This document shows, piece by piece, positions 1 to 7,951 of a stretch of DNA of 10,745 nt. The stretch is from Sphingobacteriales bacterium (GTDB taxonomy: Bacteria > Bacteroidota > Bacteroidia > Chitinophagales > Chitinophagaceae). Numbering within the stretch: position 1 is the stretch's first letter; every line of letters begins with the position of its first letter. The notes beneath the pieces are model-generated. The model was not told the DNA's origin. It did no database searches and saw nothing but the letters and a program-made list of their open reading frames with translations. The DNA is taken from contig CANHUD010000057.1 of assembly GCA_947463665.1 (NCBI GenBank), positions 1-10,745 on the forward strand, written 5' to 3'. Both the position numbers and the translations under genes were made by a program.

Positions 1-405
1 TATGGAGTAGGGGTGACCGAAACCACCCGCTATCCGGCCATCACAGCAACTGATCAGGCCACACTACGTGCTGTGGTTCGCCGCGAACGTAAAGTGGAAC
101 TGGCAGGTGAAGGACTGCGTCTGTTCGATATTCGCCGCTGGAAGATCGCCGACAAAGTCATGAACGGCATCCTGTTCGGAAAGGCCCTGCGTCGGGATAT
201 CTACTACTCCCTGCCCAGGCCCACACTGGATGAGAATTCCTCCCCTGATTATACCGCGTTTAACAGCCTGGTGGCTCAAACCGGTAATTTCCGGATCATG
301 GATAACCCACGGGTATTCCAGCCCCGTCATTATCTCTGGCCTATTCCACAACAGGAACTGGATGTAAATAAGCATCCTGAATTCACACAGAATACAGGAT
401 ACTAA
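1..405 (+). CDS. SusD/RagB-like outer-membrane glycan-binding lipoprotein, C-terminal fragment (5' end outside window)
   Basis: The reading frame is open from base 1, giving 134 residues before the TAA at 403-405. The GTG at base 13 is internal and not a start. SusD-family proteins are surface lipoproteins that cap a SusC channel and bind oligosaccharides. The family signature is seen as RRERKVEL (residues 27-34) followed by GLRLFDIRRWK (38-48), and the end has the typical YLWPIPQQEL and final NTGY, close to the usual 'WPIP..E...NP...QN.GY' ending. The second SusD in this window carries the same two blocks (RNERRVEF and FYSWPIP), but the sequences differ clearly, so this is a paralogue and not a duplicate. 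Its SusC partner presumably lies upstream, outside the window. The gene ends in its own terminator, so it marks the end of a neighbouring transport operon. I am confident of the family; the substrate cannot be told. Confidence 0.93.
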   Translation, partial: YGVGVTETTRYPAITATDQATLRAVVRRERKVELAGEGLRLFDIRRWKIADKVMNGILFGKALRRDIYYSLPRPTLDENSSPDYTAFNSLVAQTGNFRIMDNPRVFQPRHYLWPIPQQELDVNKHPEFTQNTGY

Positions 406-429
406 ACCTTAAACTCCTATGCTTTGGCT

Positions 430-462
430 GAGGCTGTCTGATGATTCAGGCAGCCTCTTTTT
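430..462 (+). terminator. Intrinsic terminator after the first susD-like gene
   Basis: An 11-bp stem is formed by GAGGCTGTCTG (430-440) and CAGGCAGCCTC (447-457), with one T-G wobble and a six-base loop. A T-run follows at 458-462. The hairpin starts 24 bases after the susD stop. The T-run is only on the plus side and overlaps the stop codon of the convergent HTCS gene. On the minus strand the same hairpin lies directly behind the HTCS stop but lacks a U-tract, so it may at most help termination there. Confidence 0.88.
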
Positions 463-3400
463 ATTCCGTATGTTCTGTAAATGATGAAGGATTCTTCCCA
501 AAGTGCTTACGAAACTCCCTGCTGAAATATTTGCGGTCGGCATAGCCTACTGCATAGGCTACTTCTGAAACATTCAGTTTCCCCTCTCTAAGTAACTCCG
601 CTGCTTTTTTCATCTTCAGGGATTTCATAAAATCATTGACCGACAGGCCGGTCAGCGCCTTAATTTTTTTATACAATACCGGCTGGCTGACCATTACCTT
701 TTTCGCAAGCTCTGCAATGGTAAAGTCAACATCATCCATCGATTCCTCCATCACCTCTACAACCTGCTGCAAAAAAGGATCTGCTATCGCCGGCAACGTT
801 TCATCCTTCTTCCCGGAAGCTAAATAATGATGCCGGTATGCCTGCTGTACTACCAGCCGATTCTGGATAAGATTTAACACCTGTGAACGCAGTAGCCGAA
901 GGTCAAATGGCTTGACCATATACCCATCGGCTTTTGTTTCCAGTCCGCTTATCTGATCATTGGTAGTAGCTTTGGCGGTTAGCATCAGAACAGGGATATG
1001 AGACGTGCGGATATCGTGCTTAACCTTTCGGCATAACTCCAGCCCATCCATCACCGGCATCATAATATCGGTAATGATCAGATCGGGTATATGATCGCAT
1101 GCCGACTGCCATCCTTCGGCTCCATTGCCAGCCTCCAGCAGTTCATAATCGCCAGACAATGCATCCGCTATGAACCGGCGCAGATCATTATGGTCTTCTA
1201 CCACCAGCACCAGCGGCTTTTCACGCTGCATCTGCTCTGCTGCTGGAATAAGAGAAGAGTCTGAAGACAGATCGTTTGTGCTGGAAGCAATCGGTAAACG
1301 GATGGTAAAAACCGTGAAACCTCCATGACCGGTTTTTCTGGTTTTACTTGAAACTTCAATGGTTCCTCCCTGAAGTTCTACCAAACGTTTGGCAAGCGCT
1401 AATCCGATTCCATAACCGGTATTCTGAAAACGATCGTCGTTGACCTGAAAAAAATTAGTAAATAAATTACGGAAATATTTCGGCTCAATACCAATCCCCG
1501 TATCCCATATTCTGATGATGGCCAGCTCCTCTTTACGCTTGAGTTCAATGCCTACTTTTCCTCCGGTATCCGTGAACTTCAGTGCATTGCTGATCAGATT
1601 GCCTATCACCTTTCGCATCTGTTCCGGATCAATGGTGGCCTGTAGCTCTTCATCCCTCACATTTAACTGAATGTCTATTCCTTTTTTTATGGCTATCGCT
1701 TCAAAATCTTCTGCAATCTCCCTTATAAGTGGCCACAGCGGCAGTACATCCGGTTGTAAATGCAAATGCCCGTTTTCTGCCTTCCGGAAATCCAGTAATT
1801 CTGTAACCATTTCGGTTAGTTTTGCCGTATGCTTCTGAACCGTGTCCAGTTGCAGCTGCCGTGTAGATTCCGATACCCCCTCTTCCCGAAGAGCCTGTAA
1901 AGGTGCATTGATCAGCGTGAGCTGTGTTCTGATCTCATGCGATATATTGGTGAAAAAATCGATCTTATACTGCTGCAATTGCTGCTGATGTTTGAATTTT
2001 ACTTCCATCCAGAAATACCGGATTATCAGAAATACCAGATATACGGCTCCTGCCAAATATAAAAGATAAGCCCACCAGCTGGCCCAGAAAGGCGGATGAA
2101 CAACAAGCGCAAGTGTGGCGGTTTCCGGTTGCCAGATCCCGTCATTGTTGGCGGCCTTCACCTGTAAGTGGTATTTCCCGGAAGGAAGATTGGTATAGGT
2201 AACAGAACCTGTCTGGTTCAGCGTCCATTCCTTTTCGAATCCCTCCAGCTGGATCAGATACTGATGCTTCTGCGGCTTGATGAAATTCAATAACCGAAAA
2301 TCAACCGTAATGACATTGTCGCCATGCCATATATGAATTTCCTGCTCTCCACTGATTTCTTTGTCCAGAATATCCGGTCTCGTCTGCGGATCCACTACCA
2401 TATTCCCAATTCGAAGCTGGCTGAATCGTATCTGATCCTGGCGGGTATTTTTCTGAATACTGGCCGGATCAAAATGAATCAGCCCATTCAGACCGCCCAC
2501 GAAAATCCTCCCATCCCTGCGGCGGTAAAATGAATTCATATTGAAATCATTACCAGGCAGCCCGTCGTGGATGGTAAAAGGGATGAACTGACTGGTCAGT
2601 CGCTCATACCTGCATAAACCTCTGTCGGTTGTGATCCACATATCACCCGTTTCATCTTCCGTCATTCCTTTGATGTTGTTGCTGGGCAGCCCCTCTTTAA
2701 GCGTATAACGAAGCAGGGTATCTTCACCGGACGGAATCACAAAAATGCCCGCATTGGCGGTACCGATCCAAAGTTGTTTCCTGGAATCTTCATACAGCGC
2801 ACGAACGGCCTCTCTGGATGGAAAGCGCTGCCCATTCCTTAGCTGGCGGTTTAAAAAATCAAATTGCCGGCTTCCTTTTTTCCGAAGCAGTAATCCTCCT
2901 TCCGATGCCACCCAGATATTCCCTGACCTGTCGATCAGCAAACTCCTCAAAAATAGGGTAGGGAAATGGTGCACCCCTGCTGAATCGGGATGGAACACTT
3001 CAAAGATTTTCTTTTCCGGGTCAAACCTGCTCAATCCATTGTTCTCCGTGGGTAGCCATAATTTCCCCTCCTCATCCTCTACAATACCCATTACATCGTT
3101 GCTGCTGATCGTTGCTGCCTGTCCGGGGTTGCGCTTAAATCGGGTAAAACCCCGCCTGTCGGCATCCAGCAGATTCAATCCCCCACCATGGGTACCGATC
3201 CAGATCCTGTTTTTTTTGTCTTTATAAATGCATTTCACCAGATTGGAGCCTAATGAACGGCTGTTACCAGGATCATACCCGTACTGGAACCATTTTCCGG
3301 AGCTTTCCTGTTGAAAACTGACACCGCCGGCGTCCGTTCCAATCCACAAACCCTGCCCTTCCTCGTGAAAAATAGCACTTACCACATTGCTTCGCAGTCC

Positions 3401-4498
3401 GTCTGCTCTGCCCGTTGCCTGAATAAGATCAAACGGAGTATTCTGCGCATAAGAAATACTAATCCCGCCATAGTAGGTGCCAATCCACAGATTTCCTGTC
3501 TGATCCGTAAATACATCGTAAATGGAATTCTGCGATAAACTATACCGGTTCTGCGGATCGTGCTGGTAACCAGAAATCCGGCCTGTCTTCAGATCCAGTT
3601 CGCTTAATCCCTGCTGGGTGCCGATCCAGAGTTTTCCCCGCCGGTCTGCCCGAAGCCTGCGTATGTAATCATGTGGAAGCCGCGCTTCGAACCGCAGCGC
3701 ACTGGCTACCTGCTCAAATCGCTGTGTCTGCTCATTGAACCGGAAAAGGCCGCTGCCCATCGTCCCCATCCAGATTGTATGCTGTTCATCCTCTTCCAGA
3801 CTGGTACAGATGCGCTCTTCACCCGTTTGACCAGCGGCTTCTATCGGGTAGACCGTGATCACCCGCTCCGAGAAATTTTGGGAAATCCGAATGACCTTCT
3901 CTCCGGCACCCACCCAGATATCTCCCTTAACATCCTCCCGTATCGCCCGGATATCCATATTTCCGGCAGATTCCGGTAACCGGATCTCCTCCATCGGCCG
4001 GCCTTCACGATACACAAACAATCCCCGACCCGTTCCAATCCAGAGCTGCCTCCGCTGGTCCTCCGTAAGGGAGCGGACAACATGACTACCGGGCGGGTTT
4101 TTCCCTCCGGAACGAAGGAAATGCTCAAATTTTCCGGTTTGGCGGTTGTACCGGCTCACCCCATTAGTGGTACCCGCCCATAACCGATCCTGATAATCCA
4201 CCAGTAAACAGGATATATTGTTCCCGGAGATACTGCCGGAATCTCCCGGTTGCTGCTTAAACACCTGAAAGGTCCGGCTATCATACCGGTTTAGCCCGGA
4301 ACTGGTGCCAATCCACATAAAACCCTGCCGGTCCTGCGCAAACGACAATACCGCATTTTGCGATAAACCATCTTCAACGGTCAGTTTATGAAATAGCCTG
4401 GACTGTGCCATCACTCCGGCGGTTGACCAACCCGCCATGCACAAAACAATCCAAATCCCCCGTAGAATAAAACAATATCGAAAATCTGACGCACGCAT
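461..4498 (-). CDS. Hybrid two-component system regulator (HTCS): periplasmic two-propeller sensor, histidine kinase, receiver and AraC-type DNA-binding domain
   Basis: This 1345-residue protein is an inner-membrane HTCS, the usual local regulator of a polysaccharide utilisation locus. Residues 1-31 form a signal peptide ending VMA|Q. Fourteen propeller motifs of the 'xLWIGTxxGL' kind follow up to about residue 700, enough for two seven-bladed propellers. A Y_Y_Y domain spans about 738-800 and a membrane helix about 805-829. The kinase has its phospho-acceptor His854 (ISHEIRT), N-box N967/N971, G1 box DTGIG (999-1003) and G2 box GYGIGL. The receiver (about 1094-1205) has E1101/D1102, phospho-acceptor Asp1144, T1174 and K1196. 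An AraC-type helix-turn-helix domain occupies about 1240-1343. An unusual point is Q859, where the H-box normally has proline. The gene is divergent from susC and most likely controls that operon. The ATG at 4498 is chosen because it gives a good signal peptide; there is no clear Shine-Dalgarno. The ligand is unknown. Confidence 0.97.
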   Translation of the reverse strand: MRASDFRYCFILRGIWIVLCMAGWSTAGVMAQSRLFHKLTVEDGLSQNAVLSFAQDRQGFMWIGTSSGLNRYDSRTFQVFKQQPGDSGSISGNNISCLLVDYQDRLWAGTTNGVSRYNRQTGKFEHFLRSGGKNPPGSHVVRSLTEDQRRQLWIGTGRGLFVYREGRPMEEIRLPESAGNMDIRAIREDVKGDIWVGAGEKVIRISQNFSERVITVYPIEAAGQTGEERICTSLEEDEQHTIWMGTMGSGLFRFNEQTQRFEQVASALRFEARLPHDYIRRLRADRRGKLWIGTQQGLSELDLKTGRISGYQHDPQNRYSLSQNSIYDVFTDQTGNLWIGTYYGGISISYAQNTPFDLIQATGRADGLRSNVVSAIFHEEGQGLWIGTDAGGVSFQQESSGKWFQYGYDPGNSRSLGSNLVKCIYKDKKNRIWIGTHGGGLNLLDADRRGFTRFKRNPGQAATISSNDVMGIVEDEEGKLWLPTENNGLSRFDPEKKIFEVFHPDSAGVHHFPTLFLRSLLIDRSGNIWVASEGGLLLRKKGSRQFDFLNRQLRNGQRFPSREAVRALYEDSRKQLWIGTANAGIFVIPSGEDTLLRYTLKEGLPSNNIKGMTEDETGDMWITTDRGLCRYERLTSQFIPFTIHDGLPGNDFNMNSFYRRRDGRIFVGGLNGLIHFDPASIQKNTRQDQIRFSQLRIGNMVVDPQTRPDILDKEISGEQEIHIWHGDNVITVDFRLLNFIKPQKHQYLIQLEGFEKEWTLNQTGSVTYTNLPSGKYHLQVKAANNDGIWQPETATLALVVHPPFWASWWAYLLYLAGAVYLVFLIIRYFWMEVKFKHQQQLQQYKIDFFTNISHEIRTQLTLINAPLQALREEGVSESTRQLQLDTVQKHTAKLTEMVTELLDFRKAENGHLHLQPDVLPLWPLIREIAEDFEAIAIKKGIDIQLNVRDEELQATIDPEQMRKVIGNLISNALKFTDTGGKVGIELKRKEELAIIRIWDTGIGIEPKYFRNLFTNFFQVNDDRFQNTGYGIGLALAKRLVELQGGTIEVSSKTRKTGHGGFTVFTIRLPIASSTNDLSSDSSLIPAAEQMQREKPLVLVVEDHNDLRRFIADALSGDYELLEAGNGAEGWQSACDHIPDLIITDIMMPVMDGLELCRKVKHDIRTSHIPVLMLTAKATTNDQISGLETKADGYMVKPFDLRLLRSQVLNLIQNRLVVQQAYRHHYLASGKKDETLPAIADPFLQQVVEVMEESMDDVDFTIAELAKKVMVSQPVLYKKIKALTGLSVNDFMKSLKMKKAAELLREGKLNVSEVAYAVGYADRKYFSREFRKHFGKNPSSFTEHTE

Positions 4499-4566
4499 AA
4501 TAAGGTATAACCAAATCGAAAGTAAGCCGATTGTTCGCTGATAAATAGAAATTTCTCCCTGAATTT

Positions 4567-4603
4567 AGGATTTTCACCCCTTAAAAACAGGATTTTCCCC
4601 CTT
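4567..4603 (+). repeat. Tandem direct repeat 22 bp apart, candidate HTCS (AraC-type) binding site
   Basis: AGGATTTTCACCCCTT at 4567-4582 recurs as AGGATTTTCCCCCTT at 4589-4603, differing only by a one-base deletion. The copies start 22 bp apart, about two turns of the helix. A weaker version, AGAAATTTCTCCC, begins at 4547, 20 bp before the first copy. The repeats lie 83 bases or more upstream of the susC ATG and at least 49 bases from the HTCS ATG. AraC-family domains commonly bind direct half-sites about 21 bp apart, so binding by the neighbouring HTCS is a reasonable inference but is not shown. Confidence 0.6.
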
Positions 4604-4638
4604 GCCTCTGGTGAATATGCGCCAACTTGTTAGCTCAA

Positions 4639-4662
4639 ACCAGGCAATCACTCCTGCCTGGT
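4639..4662. repeat. Perfect 8-bp inverted repeat upstream of susC
   Basis: ACCAGGCA (4639-4646) and TGCCTGGT (4655-4662) are exact reverse complements around an eight-base spacer, ending 23 bases before the susC ATG. No T-run follows on either strand, so it is not an ordinary intrinsic terminator. It could be an operator for a dimeric protein, or a hairpin in the susC mRNA leader that affects stability or ribosome access. Confidence 0.55.
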
Positions 4663-4685
4663 CCGTTAAAACCAAAGAACTGTTT

Positions 4686-7600
4686 ATGTTAACAAAAAAA
4701 CTCACGATGGCGCTGACCATCTTTCTGGCAGCTCTTTTCTCGTTGCCCGCCTTTGCCCAGGCACAGGTTAGCGGTACCATCACCTCCTCCCGCGATGGAA
4801 AACCCGTACCCGGTGCATCCGTGGTCAACAAATCGTCCAAAGCCGGTACACAATCCGATGCCAATGGTAATTTTACCCTGGCCGCCAAACCCGGCGACCG
4901 CCTCACGGTTTCCGGAGTAGGATTTCCGGAAAAAGAAATCCCGGTAGTAGCCGGGCAGACAAAGCTCTCCATCAGCCTGGATCCTGCCGATGATAACCTG
5001 GAATCGGTAGTGGTAGTGGGATATGCCACACAGAAAAAGGTTAACCTGACAGGCTCGGTAGCCACCGTTACTGCCAAGGAACTTGAAGACCGCCCCATCA
5101 CCAACCTCTCCAGCGCCCTCTCCGGCCTTATGCCGGGTGTTTCGGTTACACAGGGCTCCGGCCAGCCCGGCTCCGATGGAGCAAATATCATCGTTCGCGG
5201 TAGGGGTACCCTCAGCGGTACTGCCCCGCTGGTCATCATCGATGGAGTAATCGGTGTACTGGATGCCGTAAATCCCCAGGATGTAGAATCCGTATCCGTA
5301 CTGAAAGATGCGGCATCTGCCTCTATCTACGGTTCTCAGGCCGGTAACGGGGTTATTCTCATTACCACCAAAAAAGGTGCTAAAAACAAACTTTCGGTAA
5401 ACTATAACGGAGTATTCTCCTTCACCAATCCGATGAATATACCGGATATGGTAACGAACTATGCCGAACACATGCGCCTGACCAATGAAGGGCACATCAA
5501 CCTGAACCAGGCAGCTAAATACAGCGCCCTTACGATCGCAGCCTGGGATTCGGTGAGCAAGATTCCCAATGAACTCACCCCCGCCGGTGTTCCCAATTAC
5601 ATCGCCTATCCTAATACCGACTGGATGAGAGCGCTGTTTACCAACCGCCTCACCCAGAACCACAATATCTCCATCAACGGAGGTACAGAAAAGACTTCTT
5701 TCCTCTTCTCCATGGGCTATCTGAACAACCAGGGTACGATCGAAAACACCGGAAGCAAACGCTATATGTTCCGCTCCAACATCGAAACCCGCATCACTAA
5801 ATTCCTCACCGTTGGCAACCAGACCTTCGCTCAATTCCAGAACGATGCGATGGGAAATGTCTCCGATGCGTTCACCTTCGTTACCCAAACCGTTCCCGGT
5901 ATCATCCCCCGTTACCAGGGACGTTACGGATACGCACAGATCTCCGAAGAAAACCAGCAGGCCAACAACGTGTTCTCTTTCCTGAACAACAGATTGGGTA
6001 AAGACCAGACCTCGCGGTTCAATACCACTTTGTACGCTACCCTGAATCTGGTGAAAGGCCTGACGTTCGAAACCCGGTTCAACTACCAGATGCGGCAGAA
6101 TGAATCCCGATCCCGTACCAACCCGGCCGCCGCTGAACGCTGGAACTTCGCTACCAATACCCAGATGAGTTTCCCGCAGATCCCTGCCAACCTATCTTCC
6201 AGCTATAGCTTCGATAAAAACTACCAGATCACGCTGGATAATGTATTGCGCTATTCCACCACCATCGCCAAACATCATGATGTGTCTGCCTTCGTGGGGT
6301 ACAACCAGCTCTATTACAATTATTACAATATCTCCGCTTCCAAGCAGGGTATGATCGATTATGATCTCTATGTGCCCAGCACCGTTCTGAACCCAACCAG
6401 TACCACCGGTTCAGAGAACGACTGGGCCATCCGCTCGGTGTTCGGTCGCGTGAACTATGCCTTCAAAGGAAAATATCTCGTAGAAGGTAACCTTCGGTAC
6501 GATGGCGTGTCGAGGTTTTCACCCACCAGCCGCTTCGGTTACTTCCCCTCGGCTTCCGCAGGTTGGAGAATATCCGACGAAGCGTTCATGAAAAATATCA
6601 AATGGCTGAACAACCTGAAACTCCGCGCTTCCTGGGGAGAACTGGGTGCTTATGCTTCAGGTTTGTACGACTGGCAGGCCACCTATGCAACCCGACTGTA
6701 CTCCCTGAACAACGTACAGGTATCGGGTCTCGCCGTTGGCCGATATGCCAATCCTGAACTGCGCTGGGAAGCTACCAATATCAAGGACATCGGGTTCGAT
6801 GCCTCGCTCTTCCGCAACAAACTGACCATCGAATTCGACCTGTTCCGCCGCAATACCGATGGTATCCTTTCCACCATCGCCATCCCGATCACCGCCGGTA
6901 TCGCCTCTGCACCAACCGTAAACCTGGCCGCTGTCCAGAATCAGGGATTTGATGTCAATATCGGAACCAGAGGAAAAATCGGCGCTCTTCGCTACACACT
7001 GGCCGGTAACTTCGCCTACACAGAAAATAAGGTCACTAAATTCCGCGGTAAACTGCAGGAAGGATGGACCACCGATGCCGCCGGCAATAAAGTGTACCAG
7101 TCAAACCTCAGCGCTGTCTTCAACAACGGTGCACTGGAAGATAAAATCATCGGTGAACACTATATCTACAAAGTTTATAAAGGAAGTGGTACCTATTTCA
7201 ATACCGATGGCAGCGTAAATATAAACGGTGGCCCTAAAGATGGGATGCTCAGAACCCAGGCCGACCTGGATTGGGCAAGAGCTATGCTGGCCGCCGGTTA
7301 CCGCCTCCGCCCGGGTAACGCGGTTCGTAAAGATGCCATCTGGTATGGTGATCTTATCTATGCTGATCTGAACGGAGATGGCGATTATGGAAATTCCTTC
7401 GACCGTGAATTCACGGGTACATCGGCCCTTCCAAAATATGTATTCGGTTTCAATGTCGACCTCACCTGGAAACAGTTCGATCTGTCCATGATCTTCGCCG
7501 GTGCTGCCGGACATAAGTTAAGTTTCAACCAGCGGGCCTTCAACAGCTCCACCGTGGTTTGGGGCAATGGAATCTCTGCCAGCGTTGGCAAAGATCGCTA

Positions 7601-7931
7601 CTACTTCAACGATGCCGATCCGGCAGATCCGCGCAACAATATCAATGGTAAATACACGCGTCTGCGTGTAGCCGATGGCCAGAATGCAGCAGTAGGGTCC
7701 GACTGGTGGCTGTACGATGCTTCCTGGATCAAACTGCGCAATCTCCAGCTGGGTTACAACCTGCCGGCTGCTACCGCCAAGCGCCTCAACCTCCAGAAGG
7801 CCCGCGTTTTCTTCTCCGGCGAAAATCTGTTCATGATCACGTCCTTCCCAGGTCTCGATCCGGAAATCGGTTCCGGATTCAGCTACCCTACCATGAAACA
7901 GTTCGCTTTTGGTGTAAACGTAACCTTCTAA
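4686..7931 (+). CDS. SusC/RagA-family TonB-linked outer-membrane transporter
   Basis: This 1081-residue beta-barrel transporter would import oligosaccharides through the outer membrane using TonB energy, with the next gene's SusD as its lid. The ATG at 4686 is chosen because it gives a compact signal peptide (KK, hydrophobic run, AFA|Q at 24/25). The frame is open upstream to 4602, including an in-frame ATG at 4617, but those starts would put 23-28 odd residues before the signal peptide. A carboxypeptidase-regulatory-like beta domain covers about 28-100 and a TonB-box-like stretch (ESVVVVGYATQKK) follows at 106-118. The plug domain (about 120-231) has PLVIIDG and the SusC signature ending SIYGSQAGNGVILITTKKG. 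The rest is barrel, ending in phenylalanine as barrel proteins do. A DLNGDGD calcium-loop-like motif starts at D894. There is no STN domain, so control by a sigma/anti-sigma pair is unlikely. No cysteine was seen. It lies 20 bases from susD in one operon. Confidence 0.96.
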   Translation: MLTKKLTMALTIFLAALFSLPAFAQAQVSGTITSSRDGKPVPGASVVNKSSKAGTQSDANGNFTLAAKPGDRLTVSGVGFPEKEIPVVAGQTKLSISLDPADDNLESVVVVGYATQKKVNLTGSVATVTAKELEDRPITNLSSALSGLMPGVSVTQGSGQPGSDGANIIVRGRGTLSGTAPLVIIDGVIGVLDAVNPQDVESVSVLKDAASASIYGSQAGNGVILITTKKGAKNKLSVNYNGVFSFTNPMNIPDMVTNYAEHMRLTNEGHINLNQAAKYSALTIAAWDSVSKIPNELTPAGVPNYIAYPNTDWMRALFTNRLTQNHNISINGGTEKTSFLFSMGYLNNQGTIENTGSKRYMFRSNIETRITKFLTVGNQTFAQFQNDAMGNVSDAFTFVTQTVPGIIPRYQGRYGYAQISEENQQANNVFSFLNNRLGKDQTSRFNTTLYATLNLVKGLTFETRFNYQMRQNESRSRTNPAAAERWNFATNTQMSFPQIPANLSSSYSFDKNYQITLDNVLRYSTTIAKHHDVSAFVGYNQLYYNYYNISASKQGMIDYDLYVPSTVLNPTSTTGSENDWAIRSVFGRVNYAFKGKYLVEGNLRYDGVSRFSPTSRFGYFPSASAGWRISDEAFMKNIKWLNNLKLRASWGELGAYASGLYDWQATYATRLYSLNNVQVSGLAVGRYANPELRWEATNIKDIGFDASLFRNKLTIEFDLFRRNTDGILSTIAIPITAGIASAPTVNLAAVQNQGFDVNIGTRGKIGALRYTLAGNFAYTENKVTKFRGKLQEGWTTDAAGNKVYQSNLSAVFNNGALEDKIIGEHYIYKVYKGSGTYFNTDGSVNINGGPKDGMLRTQADLDWARAMLAAGYRLRPGNAVRKDAIWYGDLIYADLNGDGDYGNSFDREFTGTSALPKYVFGFNVDLTWKQFDLSMIFAGAAGHKLSFNQRAFNSSTVVWGNGISASVGKDRYYFNDADPADPRNNINGKYTRLRVADGQNAAVGSDWWLYDASWIKLRNLQLGYNLPAATAKRLNLQKARVFFSGENLFMITSFPGLDPEIGSGFSYPTMKQFAFGVNVTF

Positions 7932-7951
7932 TCACAACCTAATTGAACATT

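Larger units (their letters stand above)
4499..4685. promoter_or_regulatory. Divergent intergenic regulatory region between HTCS and susC
   Basis: The 187 bases separate two start codons facing away from each other, so the region must hold promoters for both genes or for the susC side plus a weak HTCS promoter. It contains phased direct repeats (4567-4603, possibly from 4547) and an inverted repeat (4639-4662), listed separately. I could not find a convincing match to the Bacteroidota -33 TTTG / -7 TAnnTTTG promoter on the susC side. On the HTCS side there are imperfect -7 candidates (TCGATTTG at 4519-4512 and TACTTTCG at 4524-4517, minus strand) without a good -33 element. Confidence 0.6.

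Noticed and set aside
2745..3227. A 160-codon plus-strand open frame inside the HTCS gene
   Set aside because: It is antisense to the propeller repeats of the HTCS and has no start context or motif supporting a gene.
4512..4524. Possible minus-strand -7 promoter elements for the HTCS (TCGATTTG, TACTTTCG)
   Set aside because: Each misses one fixed base of TAnnTTTG and no TTTG-like -33 element lies at the right distance, so I do not list them as a promoter.
4602..4685. Longer SusC start at TTG 4602 or ATG 4617
   Set aside because: These would place 23-28 non-hydrophobic residues in front of a good signal peptide and overlap the inverted repeat; ATG 4686 gives a normal exported protein.
4689..5888. 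A 399-codon open frame on the minus strand opposite susC
   Set aside because: It lies wholly inside the clear SusC coding sequence, has a low-complexity glycine/isoleucine/arginine-rich composition typical of an antisense shadow of a gene with strong third-base bias, and shows no known motif.
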